The translations under genes and the position numbers were made by a program. A stretch of DNA of 64,000 nt from Chaetomium olivaceum (Eukaryota; Ascomycota; Sordariomycetes; Sordariales; Chaetomiaceae): contig JAYWVB010000031.1 of the NCBI GenBank assembly GCA_039881045.1, forward strand, positions 186,001 to 250,000. The letters are read 5' to 3'. Position 1 is the stretch's first letter. Every line of letters starts with the position of its first letter. Positions 10,079 through 19,966 of the stretch are shown here, piece by piece. Below the pieces are notes generated by a model. It saw only the letters and a list, made by a program, of their open reading frames with translations. It ran no database searches and had not been told where the DNA came from.

Positions 10079-11206
10079 TCAAAGCACAAAGCTATCTTCT
10101 CCCGCATCCAGCGCGGCCTGAGCCGCAGCTTTATTCTTTAAAGCCTCCTTCTCTGCCAACCGGGCCGCATACCCCGGTACGATCAGGGATAGAGCCTCCC
10201 GGAACATGAGGTGGGTGCGCTCGAGACTCTCGTTGATCCGCGTATACCGACACTCCAGCTCCCCAATCAACTTGACCACATCCTCCAAGGCCTTCTCATT
10301 CCAATCCGCGGCCCGTTTGGCATGGGGTGTATTTCCGTTGGACTCCGCCTTCTTCTCTCGGAACAAGGCCTCGGCGTCACGGGCGGCAACCTGTGCGTCA
10401 TGGGCCGTTTTGCGGGCGTCGTGAACCGCATCATCCCTTTCCTTGAGTTCCGCATCAAGCCTCTTGATATGCTCGTTCAGACGACGGATCTCCTGCTGGC
10501 GCAGAACGATCTCGCCCTGGGCGCGGACCAGCACCTCTTCGTGGTCACCGACCGACGAGGACACGCGAGCCACTTCGGCCACCGCGGCTTGCGAGAGCCG
10601 CATGCTCTCGGCCAGGCCGGCCTTGGCGGCCGCCATCTCTTTGGTCGCGTCGATCAGCCCCCACCACGCCGTCTTGAGCTTCTGGTCGGCGTCGAACCCG
10701 TCTAAGTCGTCTGTTTTATGTTGTCCGGTGGTGCCTTTTTGCGGCTGCTGCTGCTGCTTCTTCTTGCTTACGCTCACGAACAGTTCTTTTGTCTCGGCCA
10801 GCTGCTCAGGGTCGAAGTCGGTGCTTCGCTTGTCCAGCATGTCGGCTTGTAGTGTTCCCCATACGTCGTGTATCTGGGCTGCGCCCCCGTCACCGGTGCG
10901 GCGAAGCTTGCCGGCTTTCGAATGGCCTTTGGCGATCAAATTTGCCTGCGCCACCATGGCTTCTGCCATTCTGTCCGAGAGTAGCTCGGATTCGTCTCTG
11001 CTCTGGTGGCGGCTTGTTAGTGCTGGGAGGATGCAGCGGCCCGACGTGGAGCCAGCGCGCAGTGTGGTATCTGCCGCGGAACCAAGGGAGTTGACGAGCG
11101 CCCAACTTACATCGGGGGATAAACTATAGAATGATTGGCTCTTTTCCATCTCTTGGTCGGCAACTGACTTTGTGAGAAACTGTTTGGTGATGGGTGAAGG
11201 CGCCAT
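10079..11206 (-). CDS. Coiled-coil protein, unknown function
   Basis: Not recognised as a named family. The frame from the Met at 11206 (MAPSPITKQFLTKSV) gives 375 residues; it remains open further upstream but without a good start. The first ~150 residues are Ser-rich and mixed. A KKKQQQQPQKG low-complexity spacer sits at about 160-170. Residues about 200-370 are long charged helices with heptad spacing (for example LRQQEIRRLNEHIKRLDAEL) and Ala-rich turns, a clear coiled coil. There is no signal peptide or membrane segment. The next gene in the same direction also encodes a small coiled-coil protein, so the two may be related or act together (inference). Confidence 0.65.
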   Translation of the reverse strand: MAPSPITKQFLTKSVADQEMEKSQSFYSLSPDVSWALVNSLGSAADTTLRAGSTSGRCILPALTSRHQSRDESELLSDRMAEAMVAQANLIAKGHSKAGKLRRTGDGGAAQIHDVWGTLQADMLDKRSTDFDPEQLAETKELFVSVSKKKQQQQPQKGTTGQHKTDDLDGFDADQKLKTAWWGLIDATKEMAAAKAGLAESMRLSQAAVAEVARVSSSVGDHEEVLVRAQGEIVLRQQEIRRLNEHIKRLDAELKERDDAVHDARKTAHDAQVAARDAEALFREKKAESNGNTPHAKRAADWNEKALEDVVKLIGELECRYTRINESLERTHLMFREALSLIVPGYAARLAEKEALKNKAAAQAALDAGEDSFVL

Positions 11207-11950
11207 GGTATGGGTCTGTTGGGTTAAGCGCCCGGGGAGTGTAGCGTTTGCTGAATATTGATGGCAATTGTATTGAGGATTATGTCGAGCTAAGATGTCG
11301 ATATTGTGGGCGATTGGATAAATACCTACCCAAACCGTTGACAAAAAATGAGACGAGCAAACAATGGTTGGAGGGATTCGAACAACCCGAGGCGAGGCGA
11401 GAAAAGGATCGGAAGTGTCGACGATGCGCCTACCATGTCTGTTGACAGCAGTATCCATTGCACCCAACCTCTTGCCGTCAAGAACGTTACACAAAGTGCA
11501 GGTGCAGTACATGCATAGGTAGCGCAAATACAGGTAAATGCCCAGAAGAGCCTTCCCATGCGTACGTGACACTGCTCTCCCTGCTCCAGGCAATCTTGTC
11601 GAGTCGAGGGCAAAGACGGACGGCCGCCAGCAAGGCGCCATCTTCCTCTGTACCGCTTGCCAATTTCGATTCTCACCGCCCTCATGTTGACCTTTGCCCC
11701 GTAATCCCCTCTTCATTTTCGTCTTGCATCTCCATGTTATGCAATACAAATCCTCCTCTCCTCATGGCACCTTGCACAGGTGCCTAGCTCAGCTGGGATC
11801 AGGATATTAAGCGTACGAGTCCCTGCAGTGATACAAAATTAAAATTTCTTGTTACTACCCATGCTAAGACGACTGCTTACCTCGATGACTAGGTATTGAA
11901 GCCCCAAACGTCGGCGTTAGGAAGAGTACCAGCGCAGACACCTCCGGGCT
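11207..11950. other. Intergenic
   Basis: About 0.74 kb between two same-strand coiled-coil genes. It should hold the promoter of the 10079-11206 gene. No coding signal or RNA gene recognised. Confidence 0.5.
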
Positions 11951-12448
11951 TCAGACACGGGCCAGGAGGGCCCTCAATATCCCCACAAAACAGGGTTCGC
12001 GCCTCTTTTCACGCCCGTTCCTAACATTTTCTTCTTGCTGCATGCGGAACAGCTCGATACATTCTTTCATCTCCAGTAGGCCAGCGCCGGCCTGGGTATG
12101 GATCTCTTGCATTTCCTGACCCGCTCTCTGAACGTCGTCCAGCATTTGTTCCATTCCCGCTAGACATTGTTGAAGCTCCTGCGGTACTCCCTCGCACTCC
12201 CTCGAAACGGCAAGGATTTGGTCGATAGCATGCTGAATTAGTTGTCGGTAAGCATGGAGATCATATAGCAATGCGTAGTATTCATTCTGGTGTACCAGAG
12301 TCGCCTCTTCGCTACATCGCACCGACTCCTCGGCGAGCTCCAGGAGCTTCTCGTCGGCTTCGACTGTCTGCTGAAGGTACTTCAGGAGCTCGAACGGCTC
12401 TGGCATGTAAGGGACTTCGTCGTAGGAAGCTTGGGTAAAGTTTGCCAT
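11951..12448 (-). CDS. Small coiled-coil protein, unknown function
   Basis: A single-exon frame of 165 residues (MANFTQASYDEVPYMPEPFE). Most of the chain is helix-forming with regular hydrophobic spacing, for example LLKYLQQTVEADEKLLELAEE and CLAGMEQMLDDVQRAGQEM, so a helical bundle or coiled coil is likely. It ends with a short basic stretch (NGREKRREP) and a hydrophobic tail (CFVGILRALLARV). No signal peptide. The family is not recognised. It may have co-evolved with the coiled-coil gene 0.7 kb downstream on the same strand (inference from proximity only). Confidence 0.6.
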   Translation of the reverse strand: MANFTQASYDEVPYMPEPFELLKYLQQTVEADEKLLELAEESVRCSEEATLVHQNEYYALLYDLHAYRQLIQHAIDQILAVSRECEGVPQELQQCLAGMEQMLDDVQRAGQEMQEIHTQAGAGLLEMKECIELFRMQQEENVRNGREKRREPCFVGILRALLARV

Positions 12449-13521
12449 GGCTTGTCTTGGTTCCCGACGTTGCCTTGATGTGTTCTTTTACCTGTTTGTG
12501 TTATTGGCTTTTGGCGTGCCGGAAGCGAGCCGGGCATTTAAAGGATACTGGCTGTGAGAAGGGGCTTTAGCCGCATAATATACTGAGATTGTGCCCATCT
12601 ACTTGAATCAATGGTTTGTTATTCGAAGAACAACACAGGCCCGTGAACAGAATCCAACAAGGAGTTGACCACCACCGCCCAATGAGTACAAATGCGACTG
12701 CAGTGTGAAAGCTCAACCAGTTACAGACGCTTACAAGTCCGGTTTCACCCCTTTAAAAACTCTGAGAAAGAGTTCCGATCACAGACTACCCGACGCTATA
12801 CATTGTTTCACAAGACGACATGAGAGGAATACAATATCCAGTCATAACAAACCAGAAATATTGACCAGCACGGCCCTCTACTCAAAGGGTCATATACTCA
12901 TATAATATTGGAATTTATAATCGTGGTAGTTACATACGTTCCGAACACCGTTGATCTTGATGTCTGGTTGCTTATTTGACTCCCGAAACGAAGCCATGTT
13001 AGGGGCTTTTATATACAACAAAATGTAAGCGGGATCGGAAATGCAAAAACCTCCCCGTCCCTGAACAGAGCTGGCTGGCCTGACCCGTCTGCATTTGGCA
13101 CACCCCAGTCCATTACTAAGGAAAATAGTCTAACTCCCCTAATCTATAGCCAATATAGATGAATAGAGACGGCTTTGATTTGTCATATAGTGGCCACTAG
13201 ATTACGTCGCTTCTACGGCGCGGTGTCGTTTCTAACAGCTGCCTACATCAGCTGGCTCTCTCTATTTCGCTGGAACTTATTCTATCATTTTAGGTCGCTA
13301 GCCTCTCTGCTACAGTAGATAATACCTCTTTAGGATAGAGGAACGTTTGAGTATATCTACTACTTATCATTTCGAGCTGTACTTTTATTAGCTGTGTAAT
13401 GGGCCAACTAGATGCAAAGTTAAAGAGTCTCATAATGGCTTTAGGGTGGTAAGTAGAGAGATAGAGGTCCGCATTAATTACCCGCCAAAGAGCGTAAAAT
13501 AGAAGTACCTTAAGGACATTA
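12449..13521. other. AT-rich intergenic region
   Basis: About 1.07 kb, clearly richer in A+T than the flanking genes, with TA-rich blocks (13150-13500). A minus-strand open stretch at 13290-13541 overlaps the end of the RNase H gene but matches nothing known to me. The composition fits a decayed, possibly RIP-mutated repeat, but no transposon motif can be read. Confidence 0.4.
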
Positions 13522-14430
13522 TCAAACAAGTATGCCTGCATGGGGCATATAATCTACTCTCCCGTCCTCCTGAGCAGCCGCCTTAGCGGCCTGATCCGCT
13601 TCCGTATTCCAAGCTCTCGGGATCCGCCAGAAGCTTACTTCGCAGCCACTCTCCGCATACTTTCCCATCCGCTCGCTTAGGTGCTCCCACAAGTCTCGAT
13701 TCTGCACCGGTGAACCTCCCGACGTGCGCCACCGGCGCGTTGCCCAGTTCCGCAACCACGCCGTCGCGCCATACACGACATACTCCGAGTCTGTGGCGAT
13801 CACGATGCGCTCCCAACCTTCACCCCACCATGAGCGGTACTCGAGCGCCGCGATGGCGGCACGCAGCTCAGCGCGGTTGCTCGTCGCTGCATACACCTTG
13901 TTGTCGGGACCTTTCTGCTCGAGCACCCCGCTCACGACACCCACGGAGCCGGGTTGGAAGATAAAGGCCCACCCACCCCGAGCGTCCGCCGCACCGTTGG
14001 CAAGGCATGAGCCGTCGGTAAACAGGAGCATCGTTTTAAGCCCGCCGATGCGAGGCACGTACCGACGGCGGAGCACAATACGAGTCACATTTCGGCGTGG
14101 CGTCGCTGTGTTGACCTGCCGCGACGCGAATGTGGACCCTGGAGATGCACCGGCCTCCGGGGTGAAGACGGTGCCGACCCAGACGCCGTTAGTGCCGTTT
14201 CCCATCGCCACCCGAACACTCTGGACGATTGCGGCGGGGGGAACGGGACGCGTGGATAAGACTCCGACAAAGGGAGTTAGGTTTCCGTTCTGATCTCTCA
14301 CCATTGGGTGGAAATCGCGGAGTTTGAAGGTGAAGCTTGGGTCGGCGCCAAGGACGGTGAAGTCGCCGTCTGTATCGAGGACGCGGCGCGGGTTGTCCTC
14401 GGATTCGGAATCGGGATCGGAGCGCGGCAT
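13522..14430 (-). CDS. RNase H domain protein
   Basis: A single-exon frame of 302 residues. The N-terminal ~130 residues are unrecognised and begin with an acidic stretch. From about 132 an RNase H type I fold is clear: LLFTDGSC (Asp139), SNRAELRAAI (Glu188), IATDSEYVVYG (Asp214) and NTEADQAAK (Asp279), the four metal-binding acidic residues in order. It should cut the RNA strand of RNA:DNA hybrids with two metal ions. No reverse transcriptase lies next to it in frame, so it reads as a stand-alone host gene and not as the RNase H part of an element, though such proteins are multicopy in some fungi. The downstream side is AT-rich. Confidence 0.85.
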   Translation of the reverse strand: MPRSDPDSESEDNPRRVLDTDGDFTVLGADPSFTFKLRDFHPMVRDQNGNLTPFVGVLSTRPVPPAAIVQSVRVAMGNGTNGVWVGTVFTPEAGASPGSTFASRQVNTATPRRNVTRIVLRRRYVPRIGGLKTMLLFTDGSCLANGAADARGGWAFIFQPGSVGVVSGVLEQKGPDNKVYAATSNRAELRAAIAALEYRSWWGEGWERIVIATDSEYVVYGATAWLRNWATRRWRTSGGSPVQNRDLWEHLSERMGKYAESGCEVSFWRIPRAWNTEADQAAKAAAQEDGRVDYMPHAGILV

Positions 14431-15943
14431 TGTAGATGAGAACGATTTGCGACAGCGGGCCGGTCAAGCTTCTCCGTATGGAAGCTAACGACTGTCGGTT
14501 AAAGGTCGTGAATCATGGTGATACCACAAATTCGTGGAAGGAATGGTGGCTTTACTTGGTGCGGGGTCGCGCCTTCGGTACAGGGACGCACGTAGTCGGT
14601 GGATCTCATTTATCCGATTCCGCAGACAGCGGCTGGGCTGTCATTGTGGAAGCTTCGACTAGAGTCCTAACCCCTCGTTACCGCCGGTTACAAGACTAGA
14701 AGGCGTTTTCCACGGATGTAAGCCTCCAAAGTAGATTAAAATGTGCATAAGCATTGCCAGTGACTTCTGTTATAACGCTGACACTCTTGACAAACTTACG
14801 TCTGAATCAGTTTAATGTAGACGATTGCCTGGCTACCATTGTGTTTAGCACCCAAGATGACCGACCATTCGTCTAGGATTCACCCGGCATAGGGACATCC
14901 AAACCTCCCTACCATGCGGCATGAATGAATATTGATGCAATTCCATCCCGAGCCGTTCTTGGGCATTCTACTCCAGAAATGAATGCATACTACCAAGAAA
15001 AAGGCTGTTGAAGATAAAAAAAGGTGGTTAAATCTAGGCTTGATCACTAGCTCATCCTGCTAGCTGTGGTGGTCCGGTGCAATGGTGCCGGCCTCCAAGC
15101 ACAGTGTATTGCCTGTTTGGGTGGCGGCACGGCCCCGCTTCGGCGCCGAGATCGGCCCCACTCCGGACCGGAAACAACGCTGGGTGCGGTAAACCGGAAG
15201 GACGTCTTGGGTCAGAAGCGTCGTTTTGAAAGCAAAATTCCTCGGTTGATGCGGCTGAAGAGATCAATCGCAACTCCACTAGTACCTTTTTCGCTTTCGC
15301 GTTCCATCAATTCTAGACCTCGCCAAGCTTGATCAGGGGGCAAGCTGAAAGTGGAGTCGAGCAGCCTCGGACACTTCGAGCGGACACCACAGGGCGCTGG
15401 CAGGACCGTGGATGTTGAGGCACAGATTGTAAAACCCATAACTATCTCTTCGGTTACCCGGTAAATCACAATTACCAATCTCTTACTGCTCGAGCATTCT
15501 CAGTAACGCGAAGTAGTTATATGTAGGCACCTTGAAGAAACTTTCGAGAGTGAAAATATCAGGACGAGGTCTGTTGGCGATTCAGCTGGACCTCGTGGCA
15601 GACAGGGGTACCCAATTCGGCGGAGCTGGGGAAAGGAACCGATAGCGCCGAATCTAGACCGGCCATTATCGACGGCATCAACCCCGCCAAACCGTCCTCC
15701 GTCTAGGAAAAGGGTTGGTGGAGCGTTTCCTCCTCATGGTCCCGGGCCTAGAGTAGGCCGAGACCGCTGGGAAATGCAATTTATATTCACCGGAATCCGC
15801 TCCTTCTGCTTCCCCTCTCGTCCCCGTGGGATACTTTTCAAGTCTCACCACAAGTCACTCGTTTCAGCAGCCCTTCTTGGGGAGTGTCCACTCTTTTTCC
15901 ACAACTTGATAAAGCATCATACTGCTTCCCTTTCCCTGTCAAA
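14431..15943. other. Intergenic
   Basis: About 1.5 kb with only short frames on both strands and no recognised gene. Its right end holds the promoter and CT-rich leader (about 15790-15940) of the secreted-protein gene. Confidence 0.45.
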
Positions 15944-17082
15944 ATGAGGTCCCAACTCCTCCATGTACTGAGCCTGGGGGCTCTGGCAACAACGGGACTC
16001 GCGGCAGACACTTCGTGTGTCGACTGTGAAGCCACTCTTGTCGCCAACTCGGACTGGTCCAACGGTGTGCTTGCCCAGGGAAACTACTACCAGCCAACCA
16101 AGACCGGAAACTGGCTGCTTGGCAACAGCGTCAATGGTGAAGGCCAGCTCGAGCTTCGAAACGATCCAGCGAATGGCTATTACGTGTGGAATTTCTGGTA
16201 CGCCGTCTCTATGGTTTTGCGTCTCTATGGCATTTCTTTGCTCGGAGCCAAATTGAAACCTGGGAGAAGCCCAAAGGTCAACAATCGGAAACTGCAACTG
16301 ACATTGTCGATGAAGCCCCAAAACGCACAGCGGATATTGCCGAGTCTACATGGCCCAGCTCATCACTGTTCAAGCTGGTGTGACTTATGATTTCTCGTTC
16401 CAGTACGCGGTGGACGGCGTCCGTGGTGCGGTCGACACGATTGAGATGAGCGTGTCAACCTACCCCCAGCGGGCCGCTCTGTTCAGCCAGTTTACCTTTA
16501 CTGGCAATACCAATGGATGGGCTACGTTCCAAACCAACACTTGGACGCCCGCCGCGTATGGTGACGTTGTGTTGACGCTTAGCTGGTATGTCCCGGAATT
16601 TGCGTTATTCATGTTTTGCCATGCACTGACCCAGGAAAACACGAACCAGGCGCAACGATCCGAACAATGCCATTATGATGATCAAGAGCGCTGCCATGTC
16701 CGCCGTTGAATGCCGCACTCCCCAGTCCACCAAAACCTGCTCGGCTGAGCCAGAGCCGCTCTCAACCACGATTGTCTCCACTTCGAGCCCTGACCCGGAG
16801 CCCACCACCACGACCACCGCCGAAGAAGAAACCACCACGAGTGCCGAGCCGGAGCCTCACCACCACCACCACGACCGAAGAGGCCAACACGACTACCGAG
16901 CCGGAACCCACCGTCACCACCACCGAGACTGTTGCGCCGGATGTTACTTCCACCGAGACTACTTCGACCGCAGTCCCGACCAAGGGCTGGTAAGTGCACA
17001 CCGAGAACCCTCTTCCTCTGACCAGCAATGAGCTGATAACGCATGCTCCAGCGGCAAACGGAGGAGGAGACGCAACCTTTAG
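15944..17082 (+). CDS. Secreted protein with beta-sandwich-like domain and Thr/Glu/Pro-rich tail (one frameshift)
   Basis: Likely exons are 15944-16197, 16331-16585, 16635-16989 and 17052-17082. It begins with a signal peptide (MRSQLLHVLSLGALATTGLA). The next ~160 residues (NSDWSNG, NWLLGNSVNGEGQLEL, QLITVQAGVTYDFSFQY, WATFQTNTWTP) have the rhythm of a secreted carbohydrate-binding-like beta sandwich, but I cannot name the family. A linker of Thr/Glu/Pro repeats follows. It ends CGKRRRRRNL, an unusual polybasic tail. One extra base near 16852-16860 shifts the frame inside the low-complexity linker: both sides read as the same kind of TTTTEE/EPEP sequence. The first intron is the least certain; it has an AACTGAC branch site. 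Confidence 0.6.
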
Positions 17083-18175
17083 AATTTCCAAGACCCACCA
17101 TGAGACCTTCCTCCTTGCCCAGACATTCTCAAACGCTAGGAGCCAAGTTCGTCTCGGGCTTCGTCAGTCTGAGCCACCTTTGTAGAAGGCACAACCCGAG
17201 ACAGTCTCATAGTGTGAACGTAATGGGTGATCTGGGATCGACGAGCGAGGACGGTTTACATTACCGATGCAAGATTTGTCGTGGTTGAGCAAAGCCGTCG
17301 TATTTCCCGCAGCCAAGGCAAGCACAGCCTCTACTCACTCACAAGACAATGTGATAATGCATCTTTGACATCGACGATCTACCAAAGTGGTTGGCACTGT
17401 TCCTCCTATCCTATCCTAGTGTTACACAGCACATATGTGGTCCGTGCCGTGCTACCGATGGTGGTATTGGGGGGCCGCTCTGGAAATGACTGGAGACGGG
17501 AACGGTTTTCTCGTACTCTCACGCTGCCAAGCCAAGTACAGACAAGTTACCGATGGTTTACGGAACTATCTTGCTTGAGGAGTACTGTTGTGGCGTGGCT
17601 ATGGCGGAAGCGTCACCATGCTAACTAGTACTGGCAGCTTGGCCAAATCGAGCTTGCGTCAGCCTTTTTTTCGTGGCGGTGAATGTCTGGTGAAGATGGA
17701 AGGTGGATGTCTCTCGTCTGGCGCGTTTGAGTGGCGCGACTGGAGGATGCCAAGCATTTCCAAGCAAAGCTGTTCAGAGCGGATCGACGCGATCAAACTT
17801 GGCGAGCCGATCCTTCCGCGTGAGTGGTATTTTTAAAAGATTTCACTGCATGCGAATAGGGGGGGTCGTTTTAAATGACATCAATGCGTCGCTCACAGCC
17901 ATAAAGTTGCCTATCAGGTGAAGAGGGTCAATTGCACTGCCTGTTAAACCCGCCGCCCAACATCTCTCGGCCCTCTCGGCATTCGTCAGTTTGGATTCTC
18001 CAAAACAGTCGCTACCGATTCACTGACGACTGCACATTCCTATGCACGTTTCTTAGTATAAAAGTCTAGCTTGCCGTTTCTTATCAATCTCTTTCGCCTC
18101 TATCTCCAACCCCAGTAACCCACCAACATAACTGTGTAATCTCTACCGGCACCATCACCACCACCAAAACCCACC
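17083..18175. other. Intergenic
   Basis: About 1.1 kb. It contains the 3' flank of one secreted-protein gene and the promoter of the next. No convincing gene. Confidence 0.5.
18057..18064 (+). promoter_or_regulatory. TATA-like box
   Basis: TATAAAAG lies 112 bp before the start codon of the GPI-protein gene and is followed by a CT-rich leader, a usual fungal arrangement. Confidence 0.4.
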
Positions 18176-19363
18176 ATGTCGCCACCAAGCACCCTCCTCA
18201 CCCTGGCCTCCGCCGCGCTACTACAGGTAGCCAGCGTGCACGGCGCCGATATCCTTAGCTGCGCCGACGTGGGCTGCCCCATCGTCGAGGGCACCACGAG
18301 CGCAAACTGCACGGTCGCCGACCGGTCCTACAACGCGGTCGGCCTGACCAGCCTCGACACGGGCGGCAACGACCGGCTGCGCGGGCTGTCGTGGGTCAAG
18401 GCCGTCGGCGCGACCGACGAGCCCCGGAACAACACGCGCATCTTTGATCAGAGCTTCTACCTCGGCACGCGGGACGACTTTGACTTTGAGGAGACGGGCG
18501 CGTGCGCCATCTTTTTTACGGAGGTCGCCGAGAGCGTACGGTTTGGCGACGCCGATCCGCGCAACTCCCAGGGCACGTGCGGCCAGGCGCTGTCCGACCA
18601 GTGCGTGTCTGCGCTGACGGACCGCGCCAAGAAGGTCGATTTGACGGGTCTCCGTGGGCAGCGCGCGTGTGACAAGCTGCAGCAGGACTTTACGGATAAC
18701 CTGGATTCGGCCTGCTCCAATGCGGCGCGCGGGACTACCTGGTCTGGGGTTACTGCTAAGAGTATGTGGCTGGCATGTTTCTGGCGTTTTGGGTTGGATA
18801 GTATGGAAGGCTGACACATTTTTGGTAGCCCTTACCGGCGACGGCGCCCCTGAGGAAATCGAAGACCGGGAGAACCGCACTACCACCTGCTGGCCGGTCC
18901 TTCCCAAGACTGACGACCTGACGCTGGTCGAGTCCATTATGACCCTTGTAAGCCTTTTCGTGCCCTCTCTTACCCCCCTTTCTTCTCAGCTACATGGTAC
19001 TGACTTCAGCAAAAGGGCGAGCTCGACGCCTCGAACGTGGTCGACAATCTCTTCACTATCACCCCTATTCTGACCGTTTTCTTCCCTGAAAATGACAACG
19101 ACGACGGCGACGACACCGACTCTGACAACTTGGTTACCGAGACGGTTGCCCAGCTGACCTGCCTAAAGGCCATTGACCTGACCACCGCCAGCAACGATAC
19201 GCAGAGCCCGGGTGAGGGCAACGATGGCAACGGTGGCAATACCGGGAACGGTGGCAACGGCGGGAACGGCGATGGCGGCAGCGCCGCTGGCCGGATGGTT
19301 GCGAGCGGCTCGCTTGCCGTCTGGGGTGGTTTGTTGTCGGCGGCCTTGGTGCTGTTGGCCTAG
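18176..19363 (+). CDS. Secreted, probably GPI-anchored Cys-containing protein
   Basis: Exons 18176-18761, 18829-18947 and 19010-19363 give 352 residues in one frame. A signal peptide (about residues 1-23, LLTLASAALLQVASVHG) precedes a Cys-containing domain of about 230 residues (SCADVGCPI, ETGACAIFF, SDQCVSALTD, GQRACDKLQ, TTTCWPVL) with several NxS/T sites. An acidic stretch (NDNDDGDDTDSD) and a Gly/Asn spacer (GNGGNGGNGDGG) follow. The last ~22 residues are hydrophobic (SLAVWGGLLSAALVLLA) after small residues, the pattern of a GPI-anchor signal. It is therefore probably on the cell surface or in the wall. The domain family is not recognised. Confidence 0.85.
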
Positions 19364-19966
19364 AGTCTGTTGATGAGACCAGCTGTGAAAGCGACGATGT
19401 TGCGTAATAAGTACATGTAGCGTTGAAATAACTGAAATACAATGACGATTGAATTGGTCTATGGGAAGTTAGCTGTAGTGCTATGATGTATAGAGTACGC
19501 GGACGAGTTTATTTCTGCGGGGTGTATGCTGCGAAGATCGCGCAAAGAGAGAAATGGATGGTGATGACTGAAGGGTTTGGACCTTGGTGAGCCGTTGAAC
19601 TTTTGCGCTGAGTCTACCCCGACTTGAACATATCGTACAGGATTTCTTAAAAGCCTAACTACAGAGCGCCTCGTTATACTGCTATGAAATTGTCCGAGAA
19701 TTGGGAATGTCGGGGCTTCATATCTCATACATGAGAATGCTCGGTTGTGGTCAGGACTCGATGTCGACGAGGCACGCGACACAATACCAAATCCGGACAA
19801 TTCACGACCCACTGCAGTCAAGCAAGCTAGGCTGAAATAGGAAGTCCGTCGAGGACAGGCATTGGTGAAACCTGGAAGTCGGTTTCCCTCTTCCACTCCC
19901 GGCGCCTCAGCGCTTCGTCTTCATCAACACCAACAAACTTAAACTATCCCCGGAAACCCTGCAATA
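19364..19966. other. Intergenic
   Basis: About 0.6 kb spacer. No gene seen; short minus-strand frames have no coding character. Confidence 0.5.

Noticed and set aside
10211..11129. Plus-strand open frames
   Set aside because: Antisense of the coiled-coil gene; Ser/Ala-rich low-complexity translation.
11350..11400. Possible tRNA T-loop (GTTCGAATCC on the minus strand)
   Set aside because: The T-stem does not pair and no acceptor or anticodon stem can be folded around it.
16850..16890. His-run (HHHHH) in one frame
   Set aside because: It appears only because of the frameshift in the Thr/Glu/Pro linker. The next frame reads TTTTTTEE, which matches the surrounding repeats.
18221..18937. Minus-strand open frame of 238 codons
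   Set aside because: It lies opposite the GPI-protein gene, whose three exons, signal peptide and anchor are coherent. The antisense frame is open only because of high GC.
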